NCBI GenBank assembly: GCA_037576215.1
Contig: JBANDB010000004.1
Location: forward strand, 5,704,001 to 5,768,000
Source of the DNA: Armillaria gallica
Taxonomy: Eukaryota > Basidiomycota > Agaricomycetes > Agaricales > Physalacriaceae
DNA: 64,000 bases
Reading direction: 5' to 3'
Shown: positions 32,257 through 44,378 of the stretch, one piece after another
Layout of the letters: each line of letters begins with the position of its first letter
Numbering within the stretch: position 1 is the stretch's first letter
Made by a program: the position numbers and the translations under genes
The notes under the pieces: generated by a model
The model's database searches: none
The model's input: the letters and a program-made list of their open reading frames with translations, nothing else
Told to the model about the DNA's origin: nothing

Positions 32257-32429
32257 ATAGGCAACGACGTTCCTCATTATTCTATCCGTAGTATGAATCG
32301 ACGTCCTCGCAAGTGTATCATTTCGGGGTATCTACTCTCGCCGTTCAGAAATCAAGAACCATTTGACTTTGCTCCAATGAAGTCCTGTGAAGGAGGGCGA
32401 TCCCCGATCCATTTGACATAAGTACCTAC
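32257..32429. other. 3' flank of gene B
   Basis: No repeat or gene recognised here. It differs from the shared flank after A, C and D, which fits the divergent 3' half of B. Confidence 0.3.
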
Positions 32430-34440
32430 ATACAAACTAAGTGGTGAATGGAATGATATACTCTACCTGCAGCGAACCTCTCCGCAATGACACATCTCTC
32501 CAGTTCATCGCTCTCTGGCGAGTGTCTCTCCAGTGCATGCTCCCTCCATCGAGAGATGGCTTTCCAACAACCGCTCTCCAGGGAGTAAAGCTCTCCAGTG
32601 ATTGTTCTGCGCCCTGTCACGCGGACTAGTTTGACACGCCGTCTCAAAAAACATGGTTCAGTAGACTGCACCTATACGAGTGTTCTTCCAGGGATAGAAG
32701 TCGCAGTCACCAGAGGGACATAGATGGAGGAAGTGACGTGGACTACAAAACCGGTAGATGCCTGGGTATGTGAGGACCCCATTCCTGGCACATCTGCTGC
32801 CGTTCCCTGCCCGTGACACGTCTAGTATTGCCCTGATAAATACACTGCTCGTCGCGATAAGTCGTCTTGATCAAAATTCGCGCCATGTGCTAGTGCTCCT
32901 CATCGAAGAAAATTGTACGGAAGATCTGTGAGAAGGGTGAGTTCCTCTGCATGCGGCCAAGAAGAAAGCAGACCTACCACTACTATCTCCTCTCACTGCT
33001 CTACCGTCTCCTCACTTCTGAGGCTTTATAGCATCATCTTTGGGTAATGTCATTAATGTACGCTGCGCTTGACATGCGAGAGAGCTTACATGGTTTAGGC
33101 ATCTCTCCCAAGCCCGATACAAGGCTGTCATCCAAATCGACCTCTTTGCCGTAAATTTAGTTGTCGCAAGACAAAAAAAACTATTTGATGGTGCTTCCGT
33201 TGGACCAAGACTCGACGGAAATGAAAGCTAGGGAGTGCCCTGGAAGGTTTCAAACCGAGATTAGGGCCAAAACCAGAGTGGTGGAATAAACGAGCGAGGC
33301 AGCGGGAGACAAAGAGGACGATTGGACGGTCTGTTCGGAAGCTGGAGAACCAGCCGAACTCCACACAATGGCTAAGACGCAGGCTGCTTGCTCTGTATTC
33401 TTCGACGAAACCTCCTGCAGTGTATTTGTACTCCCAGGTGAAAGCTTGTTCAATGCATCATCGTCCGCTTGTGGATAGATACTCCATTGCCGAGATGCAC
33501 TGACATTATAGCTTGAGGTAGAGCGTCCCACGTGGACAAGAGATCTGGCTAACGATGAAGTGAGCAACCAGTGACGTAGACTGGATGGGAGGAACTTACC
33601 GTCCCCCGCACATACGGCATCCTTCCCTCCTGCAGTTACTTTCGCTACACCGTCACTCTAAGGCATTCTCGTCTGGCGGCAAAAAACAGAAATTGCAGAA
33701 AGCTCCCTCGTGGGTTGACGGTATCCGTGTGCTCTCGGAACCCGCGCATGACGTTGGCCTTCAGTGGAGAGACTCTGCCGTCTTGTGAGCTGACGCGTTT
33801 CCAGGGTAGGCCTCCATGCCGTCGTTGAGAGGAATGAGAATGACGCTACAGAGATTGCGGGTGGATATTAATGTCGGTGAAAATGGGACGAGATGACAGC
33901 ACTTACCGTTCCCAGTCCCACCGCCCGCAGTCACTTCCCATCGTTGAGGTAGAGACATATGTCCATGCATGTTTGCTCCTCCCAGACAAAGGTGTATTGT
34001 CTCGGGGTAAGGAAGGCTTTTGGAGCATTCGCAATAAGCGGCGAAAATATCAATGGACAAATGCCGTTGATACTGTGAGATGGTTAAAGATGAGAAAACT
34101 CTGCGCAGAAGTGAACGCACGTTGGTACTCCCAAGCAACCACTACCAACGATGAGGATGGCTTCTTCAGTTGGACGGCTTCGCAGAGTCATTGAAGGACT
34201 TGGATGTGAAGCTAAGGGTGATATAAGAGATCACCAAAGCTTGAAGCAAGCAAGGATGATGCAAGTCAGGAGTTCGCTTTGTTTAGTCCAACCAGCGTCG
34301 AGCCAAACATTCACTTTTGGTCATCAACACCCATCTTGCGAGCCGTCTCAATACCGTGCTGTAACATGCACCGGGAATGAACAAGGGCAAGAAAACCGAC
34401 ATTAATATACGATACTCAGTCGCAGAAATCTCACCTTTAC
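32430..34440. repeat. Segmental repeat W1 (paralogous to W2)
   Basis: Aligns by eye with 45040-47060 in the same orientation (landmarks: AGATCTGTGAGAAGGG at about 32930 against AGATCTGCGAGGAGGG, and a shared stretch near 33220 reading GTGCCCTGGAAGGTTTCAAA). A minus-strand P cassette ends it (GAGCCAAAC on plus at 34300-34308). Minus-strand text near 34130-34060 includes the block corresponding to the P exon of W2, with frameshifts. No intact gene. Confidence 0.6.
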
Positions 34441-34926
34441 TTTAGTTTCCGCTATTCAGCACGCCCGAATAAATCCGACATTCTACTCAAGCGACTTCTC
34501 AAGTTGCAGAATGCGCGCGCCTGGAAAGCCCTTGCGGATCAACCCTCTCTCTTTCATGGCGTTTCCTCATCGATCTCATGGGTTAGCTTGGCTTCTTCCT
34601 TTCCCAGCACACCCTTTTACTCAGCCGTCCGTATCTCCTTCGAACGTGTCTTGATACGTCAAGCAGGAGGAACTGCATCCACCTGCATCCTTAATACACG
34701 GTGACGACTCTGACCCCAGTTCTGAGTTTTGATCCAAAGACGAGGTGATCAAGTGCCCTAGTTGACAACGATGGAAAGCCAGAACACCAACGTCGGCGGG
34801 GGAACAGGAGAGGGCATCGAGTATCCAAAGTGAGTTCACTGTCACGATTGTCCCGAGTGATGCTCCTTTTTCCATCCCAATTCAGCCTCGGCAATCTTTC
34901 TGGAAGAAGTCCTGAACGACGCAACT

Positions 34927-35202
34927 TTGGTCCAAGACGACACGTTACTTGTTTCTGGTCATCGTGATCTTCACTTTCAAGCGTGTGCGGAACAGTTGGT
35001 ACCTACTCTTCGCCCACCTTTTACTCCACGGACCACAAGAAGACGCACGTTCATCTCGAAAGCCGTGGGCCCGCTCTTTCTTCATCGTGCAGAATACGTC
35101 TTTTGTACCGAGGAGCAAGCCCCAGATAGCAGAGAAGGAGGGAATGAAGGATCCGCCGGGGTGGTACCTCCTATTCTTTTGGTGAATATCCTGCATATAT
35201 GA
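34927..35202 (+). pseudogene. P-cassette exon (AEYVFCT block), Y2
   Basis: The longest open version of this exon, 91 codons, with HFQACAEQL, GPLFLHRAEYVFCTEEQAP and DSREGGNEGSAGVVPP. It follows the conserved CACCAACGTCGGCGGGGG block (34788). No domain recognised; a Cys pair (C-x?-C) is not conserved enough to suggest metal binding. Confidence 0.4.
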
Positions 35203-35339
35203 TGTCTCTACTTCATCGTTACATCAGTTCTATGTCTCCACTTGTTCCTTAATACACTCGTTTGAGTTTTCACTCGGGCGTGTATTTATTCCTCTTGAAT
35301 AAAACGAATATTCTTTTGCACCGAAACACAGTCCCATTA

Positions 35340-35529
35340 TTTAAATTGTAAATAGAAACCCCTCGAATAGAGAGTGCGGGAACAGATAGAACGTGTGTGT
35401 TCTTGCCCTGTACCCTCGAAGGCAACGGCGGGTAGCATGTACAGAGGGAAGCGGGAGCCCCAACTAAACAAACAACAAGCGATAGTATGCTTCACGAACT
35501 CGTACAGCCTCATGAACTGGACAAGAATC

Positions 35530-35581
<52 letters not shown>

Positions 35582-36700
35582 TGCAGACAAAGTTCACCCG
35601 TGTTTCATCACACGTGTGCTACGGTTACCGAATATATGTATAAAGGTTAATGTTAAAATTTAGCACCGAAGAGACGAGCCATTTGGTGCCTGCGTTGCCC
35701 GATCCTCCAGTACGCTCGATATGTTACCCCAACCGAATAGTGTATAGACCGCATTCATCTCTACTTTCCAATGTTCTTTTATTATATGACGGCGTCCTTG
35801 CAGGGAGGGAGCTTACCCATCCCGATGCGGCCCAACGATCCTCGCTTGCTTCGCTAAATGGAGTCGAGCCAAACTCTTTTCAGAACAGACGTTGGTGGCT
35901 TGGAGGAGGAACGGGGACCGAGATCAGTGAACGGGTAGGATCTACCAATCCCTACATCCCTGCCGCTTTCCGCTATCGGCAAGTCGTAAGATCAAGAATC
36001 TGGAGCACTTCCCTGTTGTCCCCTCTTGCTGCTCGTCGAATTCCACGATGTTCTTATATGCTTGCTCACGCTATTGTGGGTGAAACCGTGTCCCTCCGCT
36101 GACGGAGAGTTTGCGTTGTCAGCGCAGGTGTTGGTGGGTGGACGATGATACTGTCCGAGGAAGATGAGCTGGTACGCAACACACAGCTTACGAGAGAACT
36201 CACCTAGGATGCGCGGGATGAAGATAGACGCGTAATCTCCTCCGGTGTGCTGGGAGATGGCAGACTTGTTCGAGTGATAATACGATGTCGGCTTCTTGGT
36301 GCCGAGAGGAAGGGTGGTGATACCCGACTAGCAAAGATCAGCGAATGAGGAGGATGCGCCTTCTTGTGACGGGGATGGTACTGCCCCAGATCTAAGCTGG
36401 TACTCGCGGCTTTGAAGAGTAAACGGAACTTGGAAGTGGTGATATGTACCGGAATTGATGCGCACAGGACTGTGAACAGAGGCTGGCGCGTGGAGCGAGC
36501 GCGCGCTGACTTGAAGGTTCTGGAACGCGTATAGTGAGTGAGAAAAGATAAGATTTTTGAATATCGCACTCACGAAACCTTCCAGCATCTCGTAGTCAAA
36601 TCTAACGCAGGTACCTTCTCTATACCTGGCGAGCGGACCCAGTTCGTCGTACCGCTTAACCCTTGTTCATAATCGGGCGTGTCATTTCCATCACTACCGT
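35340..36700 (-). pseudogene. Decayed DUF6535 gene fragment (Y2)
   Basis: Minus strand: DYEQGLSGTTNWVR near 36680 (family DYEQRFPEDKRYEEL with a shift), then CWKVS/EMLEGFVSA near 36590, then shifted exon 3 pieces. It is interrupted by the poly(A) tract at 35532-35579. Same element as in Y1 and Y3. Confidence 0.55.
35532..35579 (+). repeat. 48-base poly(A) tract
   Basis: An uninterrupted run of A bases inside a decayed DUF6535 copy. The flanking sequence on both sides is Y-type repeat, with a divergent 60-90 bases next to the tract. Either slippage or the tail of a small retroposed insert. Confidence 0.9.
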
Positions 36701-37431
36701 CCCTGCAGACGACGTAGGATCAAGAATTTGGAGTACTGTCGCGTGCCGGAAGCCGCATTGGCTGGAGGAGAGAAGGCCGAGACGTCTGCATGCGCGCGAG
36801 ACCCACCATCCCCTCTCGCTGCTTCACCATACTTCGTCGTCAAGTTCTATTCCATGAAGGCTTGATGCTTGCTTTGGGACCCACGCGGAAGGTGATGACA
36901 CGTCGTCGGTGGTGCTGTCTGAGGAAGATGAGGTTGTACGCATCACACAGCGTAGGAGAGAACTCACCTAGTGCATTTTATAATCCCTCACTTTGCGAAC
37001 CAGGAAGGGTCGGGTTATCCACTCGCTACGGGGATATGCGGCATAGGTCGCATTCATAGAGCACGGCGTTTATGCTGTTGTTGTGCTGGGAGATGGCAGG
37101 CTCGTTCGACATATTGTCACGTTGTGTTCTGGAACGACACAGCGTTGATGCCGAGCTTGAGAGGAAGGGTAGTGATATCCGACTAACGAAGAGGTGAGCA
37201 ATTAGCGACGTAGACGAATGAGGGTCTTACCAGCAGGACGTGCCTTCCTGCGCCCGAGCATGATGTCGCCGTGGAGATAGTGCCGCCGCCCGTAGTCGCT
37301 ACTAGAGAACGATGGTCGAGACGCCAGAATCCACGGGGCAAGGAATAGGCGGAGTGTAGGGACAAACGACAGCATCATTCGGCGCAGAAGTGGACTCACT
37401 TGGTCCATCTAAGCCAGCAGTGTCCTCTTCT

Positions 37432-37647
37432 TCAATATCCCTCCTCGTCGCTCTCATCCAGATCCTCCATACTTGCATCCAAATCCACCTCTTCCTCTTC
37501 CTCCTCTTCGCGTTCCATCGCAGACGGGGGCCCACCAGAGATCGCGGAATCTCCTTCATCGTCTTCTGGAGTAGCTTCATCCGATATTGGGCGTCTTGCT
37601 AGTAGATATTCTGAATCCAAAAACGACGATTTTTTGCGCCCCTTCAT
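37432..37647 (-). pseudogene. Acidic C-terminal coding remnant (Y2)
   Basis: The minus frame gives ISDEATPEDDEGDSAISGGP, a run of eight Glu with one Arg before it, and DLDASMEDLDESDEEGY followed by TGA. It pairs with 12396-12680 in Y1. A missing base pair set upstream (the codons near 37660) changes the frame relative to Y1, so at least one copy is broken. Confidence 0.35.
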
Positions 37648-38362
37648 CCAACGTCCTCTTCAAGATAAAGTAAAAGGAAGGAGTCGCGTCCATGATGGTG
37701 GTAGGGACTGGAAGTGGGTCGACGACGAGGTGAACAATCGGCGTGCCTTGATGCCGTGACTGTTCCTGGAACCACGCGACAACGATGTCGGTAGCGACGT
37801 CGACGGTATTTACTCCCGCGAGAACGCAGATTTCCCCACCTGCTCCCCCCAGTACCCCGTACCCACCCTATTCCACTGCAAAATGCGGCTACGGGCCCAT
37901 GTACGGACCTATAAGCGAATACTGCGACCTTCATGATTGGCGTCCCTTCCAACACCACCTTCTTGGACATGCACCATCGGTGATGTTACTGCTGCTTCGC
38001 ATCTTGATGGGCAGTACTATAAAGTGCTCGCCCTTGTCGTCGACGACTTCGCCTACCAATTTTTTTCAGGGAGCACCAACTTAGGCCTTTGGATCAAGCT
38101 CATCGTCTCCTCCCTGACCCGTTCCTGTGTTTGCGTGCCTCGTCCCCTTGCGCTTGCCGTTCGTCGACCCTCACACACGGGTTCGTGCGTCATGTCCTTC
38201 GTACCTCCCATTCCCCTTCGTTATGGGATACAATTTCGGCAATCACATTTCGCGACCGAATTCTTGGTATGCCCCGCACTGGGTATCGAGCGCAGGTTCA
38301 TCCAACGGCTTTCCTCCATAGCCCACTCCCTCCACCTCCAAATGGTGACGTCAGGGCTCGCT

Positions 38363-38370
38363 GTCCAAGT
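38363..38370. other. Empty hAT target site
   Basis: GTCCAAGT, the single-copy counterpart of the GTTCAAGT duplications flanking the element at 13231-14018. Flanks on both sides align with Y1, which proves the insertion in Y1 is secondary. Confidence 0.85.
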
Positions 38371-38784
38371 AGTAGCTCGACACTCGGCGAGCAAGCTCCG
38401 CAGGCAGCGGAAACAATACCCCTTACTTTTCCTGAGTGAGGCATTTTTTCATCCTAAACATTCTCCTGCGGTATCAACTTCGTTTGTCCCTACATCTCCT
38501 CACCACCTATTCTTAGCGGTGCATGAAACTGGACGATCCATCTTTGCCCCAAATAACGTGTTTCCGTAGCACCTTGGCGACACGAAGACGACGACACACA
38601 GATACACGTGTCGCCCTTCAACGATAAAAAATGAGTGTGGGCGGGACTAATGGAAGGGATTCGGAATGATAAGCGCTTACTGCGCGCGCGCGCCTTCACG
38701 ATGCTCACACTTCCGCGATAGCGCTCCTTTCTTCAAAAAGTGAGCGACACCAACACGGGCTGCATGTAGTACGATATCGTGTCG

Positions 38785-39154
38785 TGATAGGTGTTGACGA
38801 CCAAAGTGACGCTGGTCGAGCCAAACAAAGCAGACTCCGCTTACTTGCATCATCCATACCTACTTTTCGCTGCCCTTCAACGCTGTTCATGCCTTCAATC
38901 AATCTGTGGAACCGACCAGTGATGCTTAAATGTTCTGTGAGTTTGATGTCGGTTCATTTTGAATGATATTTACTCTCCATACTAGTAACCGACTTGTCAG
39001 CTCAAGACCCCAAATTTCAAAAAATCTTCTGGTGGGCAAGCGGACCTATATACAAGAGGAGGATTTCGGGGCATCAATGACATTCGTCCATACATCTCCG
39101 ACGCTCTCTCGCATTTCACCGCCTTTCTCCAACAATGCAAGAAGCCTTCCATGA
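38785..39154 (+). repeat. P cassette (Y2)
   Basis: GAGCCAAACAAAG at 38818-38830, first exon ending before GTGAGTTTG at about 38937, intron ending near 38990, and an exon frame that reads VGKRTYIQEEDFGASMTF (39030-39085). It corresponds to 14450-14830 with a 28-base deletion after GGCG/GGGGC. Confidence 0.45.
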
Positions 39155-39840
39155 GCAGACGACCCGAATTTGTTTCGAGATAGCATGCTTTTGTCTGGGG
39201 AGCAGCACCTTCGCAATGGCAAGCAGAGATTGGTAGGTGCTGTCTTCTCACTCACCTTCACCAGTATTCAGCATCTCCGTAGCACCGTCCCTATCTCACG
39301 GTGACGTCTTTCCTTTGAAGGCCAACATCGTACACGGCTTCAGAAAAAAACACGGATACCCTGGAAACACGTCTGCGATTGGCGGTATCGAGAAAGCCTC
39401 AGAGTGACGAAGAGGGAGGGGCGACACATGTGCCGGGGCGCTCGCTTCCTCGTTAGCCAGGTCTCCCATCTGTATAGGACGCGTTGCCATGATGTCAGTG
39501 TTCATTTCGGCAGGACACGACCGGGACGACGATGCATCAGCTCACAAAGGAAACAATCTATTCAAGGCCATGCTCGCTCTTGTTCAAGTTCATCCTCAAG
39601 ACAAACTCAATATACTACGAAGCTTCTGTGGCGCCTCATTAACGTTTTAAAATTGACGACGCGTATGTATTATTGACCGAGGAGGTAATTTCTCATTTTT
39701 TTCGTCGTTATAAATTAAACCTTTCCTTACGACTCTTGTCTAGCTAGACGGCGGGGCTCAAAATCTACAAGCTTAACCTTCATTGGTAAGATAGAAGGTG
39801 TGTAGATTCACTATGATGAATTTCTTATTTTCTCAACTTT

Positions 39841-39990
39841 GCTAGGCTCACTCCCCAACGGTTTGCGCGTCAAGGAGTCCCAGCAGGCAAAGCAACTTTG
39901 TGGCTCACGAACATATCTCAGCAACATTGGCAGTGGCTCAGTCGCCCTGCTAACCTCGTGTTGGGAAGAGCTAGCCGAGGCGATATCTGT
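39841..39990 (+). CDS. Exon-like fragment, unrecognised
   Basis: Between a good acceptor (TTTGCTAG) and donor (GTAAGTCCC at about 39989) lies an open exon with GSLPNGLRVKESQQAKQLCG and SNIGSGSVALLTSCWEELAE. Y1 matches only its first ten codons. The text looks like real protein and suggests a gene truncated by the duplication, but no family was recognised. Confidence 0.35.
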
Positions 39991-40960
39991 AAGTCCCTTT
40001 CTGTGTATGTCAAATCGTGGACCCCGCTAATCTTCGAGTAGGATTGAGAACGCTACCGAACTGAATTTATACCACGTCCATGCGCCCTAATTGAAGCCCC
40101 AAATTCATACAAATGTTCGACGTGTCACTATTTTAATACCATCATCACGAACACACTAAACCATAGACTTGATAGTTGACAACGCACAGCTTCTGCAACC
40201 CTGCGCGCCATATGTCACAACTTCCTAGCTTTGAGCCTTTCGGCCTCGTCCAAGCATTGTCAGCATCCCGGTCCGGCTACATTCCGTACTTCTCCATCAT
40301 CTCCATGATACCCTTCTCCCAGAGGAAGGCGTCCCTATTGGGGGGGTAGGTCCACCCCTGGCGATGAACTCAATGAACTCTGGCCAACCGCGGGAGGGTA
40401 CAGGCTACGGGTCCCCTGTCGCAGACGGCTCCTTCTTCCCCACCTCGAAACCTCGCATGACTCACCTCCCGCCACTGTCACCTCCGTCATCCTCGGGCGC
40501 GCAAACATTCGGACGGATCCTCTCCGGCTTTTCTGCTCTCACATCCGTCGCTTCAAGGCGGGATGGACCGTGACCAAGGGCAGCGCAGGCGGAGAGGAGC
40601 TCCTCCAGCGCTGGACATCATAAGCTCACCAATGCTTAATTTCCTCCTCGATCGGGAGTCCCAGTTCGCCCCCAGAGCTCGCTAGTCAGTGTCCCGACTA
40701 GTAGCTCAGCAGCTCGTCATTGCTGCTAGTGACACCCTCCAAGAACTAAACTCGTACTTCAAAGCATCATCTGGCGTATTAAATTGTTGCTTTCGCAATA
40801 GCCTAATTATAAATCGTGTTTGTAACTCATAACTCACATGCTTGCATATTCAAATTGTCGGAAAACAAAGCATTGGATATTTCAAAATGACTACTGAGTG
40901 TCAACCTCTTACTACTTTCACGCAGCAATGTCACCAGCCTCGATAGACGCCCATGCACTT
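39991..40960. other. Unique spacer before gene C
   Basis: No repeat module recognised. A Pro/Ser-rich plus-strand frame at 40364-40573 has the composition of disordered protein and no domain. 40700-40900 is AT-rich with nothing visible. Confidence 0.3.
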
Positions 40961-41061
40961 CCACGGCGTCTGGTATCGCCGATCTGATGGGCCCGGGCAT
41001 CATGGGTGTCACGATGCAGCCTCACGGCGCCTGACCAGTTCCCTCCCACCACTCAACAGCC

Positions 41062-43854
41062 ATGCCATCCATCGATACCGTACAAGAAGGAGACGACGAA
41101 AGCTCCCGAAGTCACTCCTCTGGTACTGAAAGTGAAACGGAGACGTCGGATGATACTTCGAGTGATTCCCAGCCAGCGAGGACAGCTCATCGCCAGCAAA
41201 AGTCAACTCGCAAGGTTTTTGGCATCCCGCAACGTGGACCTCAAGTTAGAGGTACGCTGTGTTATCATTCACACGTGCCTCATTTCTCATTGCGATCCAA
41301 GGGAACGACCCGTTTGACTATGAACAGAGATTTCCAGAGGATAAGCGGTATGAGGAACTGGGTGCACTTGCCAGGGTATGGAGGACATACCTTGAAGAAT
41401 GCGGTGCATTTGACGTTGAGATGCTGGAAGGATGGAGGGACGGACTAGATGTCTTACTCGTTTTCGTGAGTACGACATTTAACAGCCATCGCTTCCTGAC
41501 TCATCGTGGTATAGGCTGGTCTTTTCTCGGCCGTGGTCACTACATTCGTTGTTCAAACATCACAGAATCTTCAAGTTGATTACAGTCAGGTCACGGCAAC
41601 GCTTCTGTTCGAGCTCATCGATGTCCAGCGCGCTGCAGCTAACGGTACACTCATCAACAATGTCCCCCGTTCAGATCTTACCCCCTTCTCCAATTTCCAT
41701 CCCACTACATCTGATTCCTTTGTCAACGGACTGTGGTTCACTAGCCTCGCGTTCAGTCTCGCTACTGCTCTGTTCGCTGTCCTGACAAAACAGTGGATTC
41801 ACCAATACATCGCTGATCCATCAGGCACCCCTCAGGACAGATGCCGTGTACGTCAGTTCCGGTACATGGGGCTGGAACAATGGGGTGTGGGTTTCATCAT
41901 CGGATTGTTACCCGTTCTCCTGAGTACATCGCTTGGTATATTTCTAGTGGGTTTGGTGCTTTTCCTCGCCCCACTACAAGTGGTGATCGCATCTGTCGTT
42001 GGAGCCATCACATTTATATCCTTCGCTGCGTACTTTGCCAGCAATGTTCTGCCGATTATGTACCCTTCGTGCCCGTATAAGACACCACTGTCGCAGTACA
42101 TATTCCCTTCCTATGCCTATATTATCCGCCTCATCACTCTGGTTTCATCGGCCTTAACACCCACGAAGCCTCCTCCTCGCAAGTTCCGAGACATCGAGCG
42201 TGCAGCTGTTGAACTTAGGGCAGACGACCTCGATGTATACGCCTTGGGCTGGTTGTGGAACATGTCCTCTAACCCTAGTGTACAGAATATCATCATCCAA
42301 TCGACCAGCGCCTTACCGTTACGGTCAGTGGAGCCTCTAAAGCAATACGCGGAGAGGTTTTTAGAGATGTCCAGCGACAACTTTTACGACATGGCCATAA
42401 CTCGCCAGGAAAGCATCATCGATCGCCTTATTCGCGTGAGCCTCCGCTTCAACACCTGGTCCCCCAGTCTGATGAACATAGATCGGCCGTCCACAAAAAC
42501 CTACGCAGAGGTTCTGTGTGTTGACAACTGGGATTCTTCGCGTACCGATGAGATTGCGAATCTAGTCAAAACTCAGTTCATGGAATCACCAGATATGCTT
42601 TGCCTGCAGCCCATTGTATGGGCCCATCTCCTCCAGAAGCTCCTACCCTTCACTCTAGAGAACGGTTTGATTCCTTTATTCCTGATGATTCCTCGGTTGT
42701 ATTGGCGTGTCGACTACAAGCCACCACCTCTTTTCCCGAAAAATGGCATGAATATTCGTTCAATTTCTGATGGTGATCACTATGCGGTGCCTCTTCAGAT
42801 GGCCGTTCACCGCCATTTGTATCCAGACATCGCCGATGCCCTCTTGAAGTGTTTCACGCATGTGACAGATAGCATCTTCCATCCTGATCCCGCCGCCGAT
42901 GAATTTCCCGCTCCTCAGGATCCACGCCTACTTTTGCTGCTGACGCTAGCCGGCTCACCCTCTATCCGAAAGACGGCGATCAATCCATCTATGAAAGGAC
43001 TTTTTGTCAAGGTGCTGACAAACATTGAAATTTACATGGGTATCGATAAGTCCTCTCTCTCTGCCGATGAGACTCCTTTCGAACTAGACAGCAACCGATA
43101 TGCGGTGCTGAAGCTCCTGTATACGCTGCTTTCTTCAGACGACTTTGGCACCACTATGATGGTGGATAATCAGCATACCACACTGCTGCTGTTTCTCCGA
43201 GCGCTCAACTCCACAACCCCTTGCCCCCGCTTTCTCCCCTCTGACTGGTGTACCCCAACCATGACCCAAATCGCCATTATGTCCCCTGACTGGACACTCT
43301 CCTCCGAGTCCGACTTCATGACACCCAAATTTGTGCATCAATTCCTGCTGCTCGGTGGGCCTATTGCAAATCAGATTTTCTCCCGTTTTGTTTCCGGACG
43401 TCTCCTTGACTATGTAGTCAAGCTCCGTGGGGACGAGGAGATTTTCCTGAGTCAGTTTAACCTACACGGGGTCTTGGGGGCTTTTGTTAATGGGGTCAAG
43501 AGGTCGGACGACGCGGTGGCATACCTCTTTGAGCCCGACATCATCTTTGCTGTTTGTGCAATGTATATCATTTGGCGGGACATACCCCTCCTCCGCCTCC
43601 TGGCACAGTGTTTCCCAGATCACCCGGTGTGGACCGAGTGCTTACAGAAGCTCGATACTATTCCGGAGCACTTTGAAGTGTCGCCGCGGAGAAGGGAGTA
43701 TATCCTTCGTACTGTTTCAGACTTTAGGGCGCTTTTTGAAGGAGGCGAGCCTCCGATCTTCAATTCCCGGTCGACCGTGAGCTCGCTTTGGCGACGACTG
43801 CGACGGCGACATTGGAACATCGGGAAGAATTTGACAGGGGCTAGTAAAGTGTGA
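41062..43854 (+). CDS. DUF6535 membrane protein, paralog C (join 41062..41251, 41302..41465, 41515..43854)
   Basis: 897 aa. Exon 1 is the shortest (63 codons plus one base) and ends in STRKVFGIPQRGPQVR, like B. The first intron (GTACGC...CCAAG, 50 bp) is also of the B type. Exon 2 reads ECGAFDVEMLEGWRDGLDVL. The DUF6535 module (AGLFSAVVTTFVVQTSQNL, KQWIHQYIADPSGTPQDRC, GVGFIIGLLPVLLSTSLGIF) leads into a C-terminal half that resembles A and D (LRADDLDVYALGWLWNMSSN, DDFGTTMMVDNQHTTLLLFL) and ends LWRRLRRRHWNIGKN. So C joins a B-like 5' end to an A/D-like 3' end. The exon 2-exon 3 junction starts the first membrane segment, as in the other three. Confidence 0.85.
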
Positions 43855-44285
43855 ACATGCTGCTTTTATACTTTGGATGATGAATTCTTGTATATATTGG
43901 CCTCTCCCTCAATCTCATCATGCACCTCTATACTCCAGTCAAACAAAGCGATGTCGCTTTCTCATAAACACCGTACTAGCTCTTTTTCATTTGACCAAGA
44001 GCTCAAAGTTTTTGCCTTGTCAAACGGAACATCGACATTGTCGGTGGTTTGGCTTGGGAATGGTAGACTAAAGAGAGTCAACGGCGATGCGATGTTGTGT
44101 GTATTGATAGTATACTTCAGGTCATGACAATGGAGTTCATGACACCATCGGCACGAATTTCCACCAGGGAGGCACGTTGCGCAGGTATATGGGCCTAGCG
44201 GCCTCGAGGGATACGATTGTCCTGCTATCAAGTACTTTACGCTACGAACATGATACTGTTGACACTCAGAGAAGGCATAGTACAT
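43855..44285 (+). repeat. 3' flank of gene C, shared with A and D
   Basis: Corresponds to 22267-22690 and 57735-58110. It contains a P-like block (GTCAAACAAAGCGATGTCGC at about 43938) and GGAACATCGACATTGTCGG. Homology stops near 44280. Confidence 0.6.
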
Positions 44286-44378
44286 CAATTCAACAGTACG
44301 ATTTCAACTAGTAAGCTACGAGCGAGGAAAACGAAAACATTGGGTCTTGTGAAACGCGTTGAACGCTGATGTTAGGAT

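Larger units (their letters stand above)
34441..39872 (+). repeat. Segmental repeat Y2 (paralogous to Y1 and Y3)
   Basis: Same order as Y1: P exon block (34780-35200), decayed minus-strand DUF6535 copy, acidic minus ORF, empty hAT site, plus-strand P cassette. It has a 48-base poly(A) tract that Y1 and Y3 lack. Its right end continues into an exon-like frame (39841-39990) where Y1 switches to X1 sequence. Confidence 0.7.

Noticed and set aside
35337..35597. 86-codon minus ORF with a long Phe run
   Set aside because: The Phe run is the poly(A) tract read in reverse.
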